Below the pieces are notes generated by a model. The model was not told the origin of the DNA and searched no databases. It saw nothing but the letters and a program-made list of their open reading frames with translations. 64,000 nucleotides of DNA from Rotaria macrura. Taxonomy: Eukaryota > Rotifera > Eurotatoria > Philodinida > Philodinidae. Position 1 is the first letter of the stretch. Each line of letters starts with the position of its first letter. This document shows, piece by piece, positions 58,179-64,000 of this stretch. The position numbers and the translations under genes were made by a program. The stretch lies in contig OENT01000500.1 in the NCBI GenBank assembly GCA_900239685.1, positions 42,168-106,167 on the forward strand. Reading direction: 5' to 3'.

Positions 58179-61100
58179 AGTTTGTATTATCGATATTATG
58201 TTGACAACGATCGGTAGTGAGTACGAAAATTATACTATTGACATAAATGAAAAAGAAAAAGAAACAGAACGAGATGTGCATTGTTCTTATTGATTTTTTT
58301 TTATAGTATGAGGCTTAAAGAAAGAGATGAGAATTTCGAAGAGTTTTTTTGTTGTTTTTCTATGGTATCTATTATTATTGTTATTTTTTAATTAATTTTT
58401 ATCAACTATATTAGTTTTCTCATGTGATCATGTGTGTTTAAATGATGTGTGATTAAGTTGGACCATTCACTATTCTACAAGAAAATGATAAGGAAACAAA
58501 GTGCATTTTAAATAGAAGAATATTTAAAAGAAAATATAATTCTATTCCGTGTACTCTGTTGCTTTTAATCATCACTACAAAAGATAGGATGGAAAAATAA
58601 GAAAACTGTGTAGAAGAATTTTTCTTCGATACCAAGTATTTAACTCAACAAAAAAAAATCAATAAGAGTTTCAATTTTCAAATCAATATTCTAACAGATC
58701 TAGTCTATACTGAATATCGATCGATAAATTTTTAGAAAAAGATTTCTATGAAACCAAACATGATCATGGTCAGCTCGTTGAAGGCTAAAAAAATTCTTTT
58801 TAACAAAAGCATACAATTCGTATTAACAATAATCAACTACTGTATTTGCCATGATCGTATAGTTATAGGAATCACGGGAAACAAGAGGCTATTTTCTATG
58901 GCACTACTATGAACGTTCTGTTTTTTGAAAAATCCTGTCATTTTCTATTGTAACCTAGGATGAAAAAGCAGTATTTATCTTGGATACAGAGTTACTGAAA
59001 GAAAATCGTTTTCACAAAAACATAGCTTGTTCTAGTCTGTATACGATTTATATTTGTTGCGCAATTGTGAATAAAAATGAGCTAAGAAAAAAACAGAAAT
59101 ACTCGAGAAATAAATTTCGGATTTTTCCACAGACTCTTCTATTGTCTCACAAGGTATTGTTTACGAGTCTCATAGAAAAATTGCAATTTTATTGCTCAAC
59201 TATTTACGAATCAGTAACAAATATAAATCTTCTGCCTTTCTATCCAAGAGAAACAGAGGCGAATATTTGTCTCGTTACTTTTCCATCATAGGTTTTTTTT
59301 ACGATTGAATAACACAATCGAAGAATATTACTGTTGACAACTGAAATTCACATTGAATATTGAACTTGGGAAACAGCCTCATATGGCTTCTCAGATCTCG
59401 TTCTTTCGTGAGCTTTTTGTATTATTTCAGACTGGAACATATTTGATAAAGAACTAAACTCACTGTTTCAAATACGATTCAAAATTTAGCAACTCGATGA
59501 TCTATATCTCATAGATATTGAAAATTCAAAAACGAACATTTCTGCCATGTTATAGGATATATTCGATTAAGTCGAAAAGTATACACTCAATATAGATATT
59601 TGAGTTCATACTATGGAATAATATGTGCATCTTTTAGCGAAATAATTATCTTTTCTTCTTTCCTAGTATATTGTTGTAAATGTTATTCAGTTAATTAATA
59701 AATATTAGTGAACAAACTAATGAGCGATGAGAAACTTTTTTACATGGTTCTGATATATTGTTTCTTTTTTTGTTTTACCAATGTTTTTCATTGAATGAGC
59801 TACAAGTAATGTTTCTCCGAAAATTTGATTTTTCTAATCTACTGAAATCGATAATATTAATATAGCAAAGTAACAGATAGTTACCTTGATAAAGTTCAAA
59901 CCCAATTTTCATTGTTTGTTTATAACGTATCCAATGGCACAACTGTCACTAAAAGTAATAAACCTAGTTTTGTTTAATTTTCCGATGTTTTTAACTATCG
60001 TTAACTTAAACTCGTATATATTGAAGAAAAAACTTCTTATTTTCAATTGCTTCCGATTTCAAACTCTATGATTAATCTATATCTTATTAAGATATGGAAA
60101 TTATCAAAAGTATACATGTCGTTAGCACTTCTCCATTCAGATGCACTACTCAATTAGTTGCTATTTCAGCCTAATGCACGATATACATACATATATATAT
60201 ATATATATATACAAAAAAATAATTTCATTTCGATATTTCCAGTAAAATTTTCAAAAATTACAATAACGCAACGTTTTCTTTTGATATTCACGTACATGAT
60301 CATTTTTCAATGCTGACTTTCAATCGAAAAGAATGTTCAATAATATACAATTGACAAGAGTATTGTTCTTGTGAAAATGACGTGATTACACAGTGCTGAT
60401 TGCTGTATTATTATTTTACAAATAGGCGAATCATGTTTATCTATCACAAAGCAGTGTCCTTTAGAATTCACATTGAACAAATACGTAAAGAAATAGTTTT
60501 CGATTGATGAACAAAATATGTCTACAGATATTTTTCCAGGTAGCCCGGAACCAAAAAAATTGAGTACCTATGATTCTTTTCATCATATTAGATGGAACTC
60601 GTTTGTATTGAAACAGAATCATCAAATGATAAGTGAGTCGTTTAAAAAATTCAGACATTCTAAAACAATACGTGAAATTATGATTGTATCTAAATACTAT
60701 TGTTGATATAAATAATTTGATAACTCATACAGATGATAAGTTAAATTAAATAGTTCTTAAAATATGAATATTAATCTAAATATGAGAAGTATTGTAAAGA
60801 TTACGGAGAAGATTGTCTCTAGTTACCGACAACAGTGATAGTCAGTCTAGTTACAGAATTACGTCGTAAAATAAAAGGAGTTCAAATTATAAACTTGATT
60901 ATAAAAATTCATATGAAAATAATTCATTAGACTACGTAACTTTGTTAAGATAAGAATCGTTGATTATTTTTACGTGTAATCTTCCATTCTATAACATAAT
61001 GTCTTGTCATGTCTAGTATTATGAATCATTCAATTAATGATACACTATAGCGAAGATTCTTATTTGAAAATTTATATTATCAAAGCATAATAATTTCTAT

Positions 61101-61930
61101 GGGTACTCGTTCAAGACTTTAGATTCAGAGTTTCTGAAATTGAGGGCATTCATTAATTATTGAATAGACAAAGAAAATTGAAGATGACAAATACTCAGTT
61201 TTTTTATGCTTCTTTTTTATTTGATGATATTTAAACAGAGGGACATGTCCTTTCTCTAGTGTATGAAGATGTGAAGTACGTATTGTTTAGTAGCAAGTGA
61301 AAAGCGAAAAAACGACGAGTACCGAATTCATACTTGATTGACTATAGAAATACAGTGTTTGATACTATGTTTTAATTACAGTAAAATTATTAGAAGAGAG
61401 TTAAGTACTTGCATTTGTTTTAACTTACGATTTTCAATACAAATCAAGATATAAGCGATGTGTCAATGGAGTTCTTTTCGTGTTCAAGTTTTTGAAGAGA
61501 TTATTTGAAATAGTTCATCAACTTCGAATAACTGTACTGAAAGGTTTTAAATTTTATAAATCATAGATGAAGATATACATTTAGATTCCATCAAATGAAA
61601 ATTATCTGTTAGAGACATGAGCATTTTTTGATATAGATTGTAGACAATTGTTCTTCTCTTTCTTGTCATCAACAATCGTTCTATCGATTGAAACTTGAAT
61701 GCAATTCAGTTTTCATTACTGTGACAGTACACCCGATATCCAGATTATTACATGCGATCATCTTCTACAAACAATGCCACTTCATACACGTCGAGTTGTT
61801 TTTGACGTCTGATGAACATCTGAATTCATCAAAGTTTCATAGGATGATATTTGATGCGATACTTTCTCCGTCTAATATGACTTCATGAATGGTGTGAATA
61901 AATGATAGATTGTGTACTCAATTCAATACC
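58179..61930. other. Intergenic, no gene seen
   Basis: About 3.7 kb, AT-rich. A (TA)n run lies at 60181-60211. The 103-residue open frame at 58980 and other small frames show no domain, helix pattern or splice context that supports them. Confidence 0.45.
60181..60211. repeat. (AT)n microsatellite
   Basis: About 12 AT units preceded by ATAC units, in the long gene-free stretch. Confidence 0.9.
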
Positions 61931-62164
61931 CTATGATGTAGCCAAAAGATCTTGTTCATGGTTAATTAACATCGACATTTGCCGATATTTTTTCTTTACA
62001 CTAAAAGAATTATACAAGAGACTTCTAGTAGTACCGTTTGTTATACTTAAGCCAAGATAATCTTTTTCATTTTTACAACGACATAAAACAAAAAAGTTAC
62101 ATATAATCAATAAAACGCTTATATACTTTTTCAACAATAGAAACAACACTGAATTTTCGTTCAA
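61931..62164 (-). CDS. Possible small secreted peptide precursor
   Basis: A 77-residue open frame. A basic KK precedes a hydrophobic core (YISVLLIICNFFVLCRC), which could be a signal peptide, followed by a polar 45-residue tail with a KKK motif (SVKKKYRQMS) that could be a processing site. It lies just downstream of the next small gene on the same strand. No homology was recognised and the AT-rich composition makes chance a serious alternative. Confidence 0.25.
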   Translation of the reverse strand: MNENSVLFLLLKKYISVLLIICNFFVLCRCKNEKDYLGLSITNGTTRSLLYNSFSVKKKYRQMSMLINHEQDLLATS

Positions 62165-62292
62165 ACAGAAACTTCTATTGAATTGAAAGATGACAATAGA
62201 TTTGTATTCTTAATCTCAAATTTCAAGTGCAAAAATAAATGACAGCGTATTCTGAAAATCAATTCGATACAAATAGCTCTTAATCGAGTTGT

Positions 62293-62693
62293 TTAAAAAA
62301 ATGATGATTTTTCAATAAATGTATCATTAGATGTGTCAATTAAAGCATAATAAATATACTGAAGAAGTGGTCCATTATTTATTGTGAGACGTCCAAGAAC
62401 AAAAACTGTAAGTACGATATGGAAGATACCAATAATAATTATTTCATAAAACTTGGATTCACCTTGTCTGATTCGTTCTAAACGAAAATAAATCTGGTTT
62501 AACATTTTCTTTTGAGTTAAATACGAAGTTCAATTGAAACCTCGCCGTATTGGTGCCACTGTTTTCGTAGTACGAGTCGATTCACGTATTTGCTTGATAA
62601 TATATATTTAAAAGAAGTCAAATTAAAATGAAAATTTGACCAATCAATACTTACTTGTTCTCGAACGATGGTATCCGAGTATTTTGAATTCAT
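62293..62693 (-). CDS. Small single-pass membrane protein, three exons
   Basis: Exons 62655-62693, 62541-62592 and 62293-62477 join in phase across introns of 62 and 63 bases to give 91 residues. The introns have GTAAGT and GTTTCA donors and a TTTTCGTTTAG acceptor. The N-part is polar and basic (RESTRTTKTVAPIRRERIRQ), then a helix (FYEIIIIGIFHIVLTVFVLG), then a short tail with a second, weaker hydrophobic patch (LLQYIYYALI). The three-exon join with good phases is better evidence than the frame length. The family was not recognised. A basic N-side suggests the N-terminus faces the cytosol. Confidence 0.5.
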
Positions 62694-63326
62694 TTCTTGA
62701 ACTGAAGTAATGAAGATTACACAGAAGACGGATAATAAGAATCTATATCTTTTTTTCTTTACATTTTATCATATTAATAAGTAGAGAAAGAGAAGATGAA
62801 ATTGACGTCTTTTTTATTTATTTAATGCCTATCATTGATCATGCATTCGAGTAGATAATAAGATAATTAATAGATAGGTATAATCTAATTTATCTAATAT
62901 ATATTTCATCGAGTACTATCTTTGATTCTTAAAAAATTTTGAGATGTCCATTTCTACGTCCGAATAGTTTACTTTCTTTCAATGAAATGAAATGCATACA
63001 CACACAGAAGATTCAATGTTCACTATAGAGTATTTTTTTTCATTTTTTTTCAAGCAGATAATTAAAATATATGGTAGTCTCGAGAGCACATTACTGCATT
63101 AATATTTAACAAATAAAAAGGATTCAAAAAGTAAACTAGCCGTATCTTTTTGTCTTTGAATATCTGATTATGTCAAAAGACTTTTAACCTAACAAATAAC
63201 AAGAGTCATTTATATGGTAAATTAAAACAAAAAAAAAGAAGATAATGATCAAAACTTGAACGTGACAAGATGGTAAAGGATTTTTTAAGCATCTATTTTG
63301 TTTGAATGTTTCATTTCTTCGATGAC
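62694..63326. other. Intergenic, no gene seen
   Basis: AT-rich spacer between two small, head-to-head gene candidates. No coding pattern. Confidence 0.4.
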
Positions 63327-63334
63327 TATAAAAT
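63327..63334 (+). promoter_or_regulatory. TATA box upstream of a small gene candidate
   Basis: TATAAAAT lies 65 bases before the ATG at 63392, a distance that fits a transcription start about 30 bases downstream and a short leader. Confidence 0.4.
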
Positions 63335-63391
63335 AGATGCTTCGTGTACTATCAGCAATTTTATTAATTAGCAAATAGTATCATTTCTAAG

Positions 63392-63692
63392 ATGGATGCA
63401 TTTCTCAGTAAGTACTGCAGAAAAATAAGTCATGAGATAAAATATAAATTAATAATTGCAATATGAATTAAAAAATTAGTCTTGTTACCAACAAACATAT
63501 GAAATCGATGAACGATGTATCTTTTACGAATAAGACAACGACAGTGCCCTACTATTCATGTAACTGAAATCAGCATCACATTCGACTGAAACCTGTCCAT
63601 ATTCATTTGAGTCGATGTTTCAAGCACAAGTTGACGAGGTCTATCCAAATGTATCTTCAGATTTCTTATATATAGTTCAGAGTAGGATTTAA
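63392..63692 (+). CDS. Candidate two-exon small protein
   Basis: Exon 1 (63392-63407) reads MDAFL and ends at a GTAAGT donor. Exon 2 (63574-63692) follows a CTGAAATCAG acceptor. They join in phase to give 44 residues, with CPYSFESMFQAQVDEVYPN and a C-terminal SSDFLYIVQSRI. The phase match, the TATA box and the amphipathic, non-AT-biased composition support it. The short length and unknown family weaken it. Confidence 0.3.
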
Positions 63693-63939
63693 GCTTTGAT
63701 AGATGGGGCTACAAGACTGTCAGAGAATTCTACTTTGAGATATCTTAAATCTAAACATACATTTCAATAGAACACAGCAATCTGTGCTCGGAACATGAGT
63801 ATGAGTATTGAAAAATGGACATAAACGAAGATGGGCAGGTTTTAGTCGAATGTGGTTCTAACTTTGACTACTTATATTATTCATAGTATATTATATTTCA
63901 TTATTACGTATGTAGCTATACATTTCGTATCATTCAAAT
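63693..63939. other. Spacer before the edge element, no gene seen
   Basis: AT-rich. It ends in TTCAAAT, the same seven bases that precede the element at 8628. Confidence 0.4.
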
Positions 63940-64000
63940 CAGAGCTGCCAACAGGCCACTTTTTCTCGGTCCTGCCTGGCCTGGTGCCTGGCCTGCTACG
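63940..64000. mobile_element. Second copy of the CCTGGC element (cut by the window end)
   Basis: The 61 bases match the inverse of the right end of the element at 8628-10012 with about four differences: CAGAGCTGCCAACAGGCCA, a T-run, GGTCCTGCCTG, then CCTGGTGCCTGGCCTGCTACG. The rest lies beyond the window. Confidence 0.75.

Noticed and set aside
58980..59291. 103-residue plus-strand frame
   Set aside because: No recognisable domain, composition like background, no splice or promoter context.
1..64000. tRNA, rRNA and CRISPR arrays
   Set aside because: Looked for B-box-like GGTTCGAnTCC words and regular direct repeats with unique spacers; none convincing. A CRISPR would not be expected in this genome.

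Overview
The window looks like animal nuclear DNA that is AT-rich (by eye roughly 30% GC), with short spliced introns of about 45-100 bases mixed with a few of 1-2 kb. Several genes are recognisable metazoan orthologues: HADHA, GDPD1, CEP43/FOP, OSCP1 and an alpha-1,3-fucosyltransferase. The gene style, the expanded B-box/SPRY-like and kelch proteins, decayed FLYWCH-MULE DNA and a bacterial-looking Spy-type gene carrying an intron all suggest a bdelloid rotifer. That assignment is inference; no marker gene here proves it.

Layout. 0.7-1.8 kb: secreted kelch protein. 4.9-5.5 kb: four-helix membrane protein. 5.8-7.6 kb: five-exon coiled-coil protein. 8.6-20.6 kb: mostly accessory DNA, with a 1.4 kb CCTGGC-rich inverted-repeat element, a 250 bp hairpin element, a FLYWCH-MULE pseudogene, a DUF4218-like transposase relic, degenerate tandem repeats, and one intact three-helix membrane gene at 12.4-13.1 kb. 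20.7-25.4 kb: HADHA in 14 exons on the minus strand. 29.1-29.6 kb: the Spy/LTXXQ-like gene. 30.0-32.6 kb: GDPD1 in 11 exons on the minus strand, head to head with CEP43 (33.0-35.8 kb, plus). 37.7-42.6 kb: OSCP1 in 10 exons on the minus strand, head to head with the fucosyltransferase (43.3-46.2 kb, plus). 47.2-58.2 kb: four minus-strand B-box/coiled-coil/SPRY-like paralogues with segmentally duplicated flanks; the third is a chimera of the first two. 50.3-50.8 kb: a hAT-type non-autonomous element with a perfect 8-bp target-site duplication. 61.9-63.7 kb: small gene candidates. The right edge enters another copy of the CCTGGC element.

Functional links. HADHA (fatty acid beta-oxidation) and GDPD1 (lysophospholipid hydrolysis) are lipid enzymes. 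CEP43 (centriole/basal body) and OSCP1 are cilium-associated or co-conserved in animals. No operon logic is implied: each gene has its own exons and likely its own promoter, apart from the two divergent pairs. Both lipid genes show one-base frame problems, while CEP43, OSCP1 and the fucosyltransferase join cleanly. This could mean decay of one genome copy or assembly indels.

All exon joins were made by eye from reading frame, GT-AG signals and remembered family sequence. None was tested against transcripts or databases.
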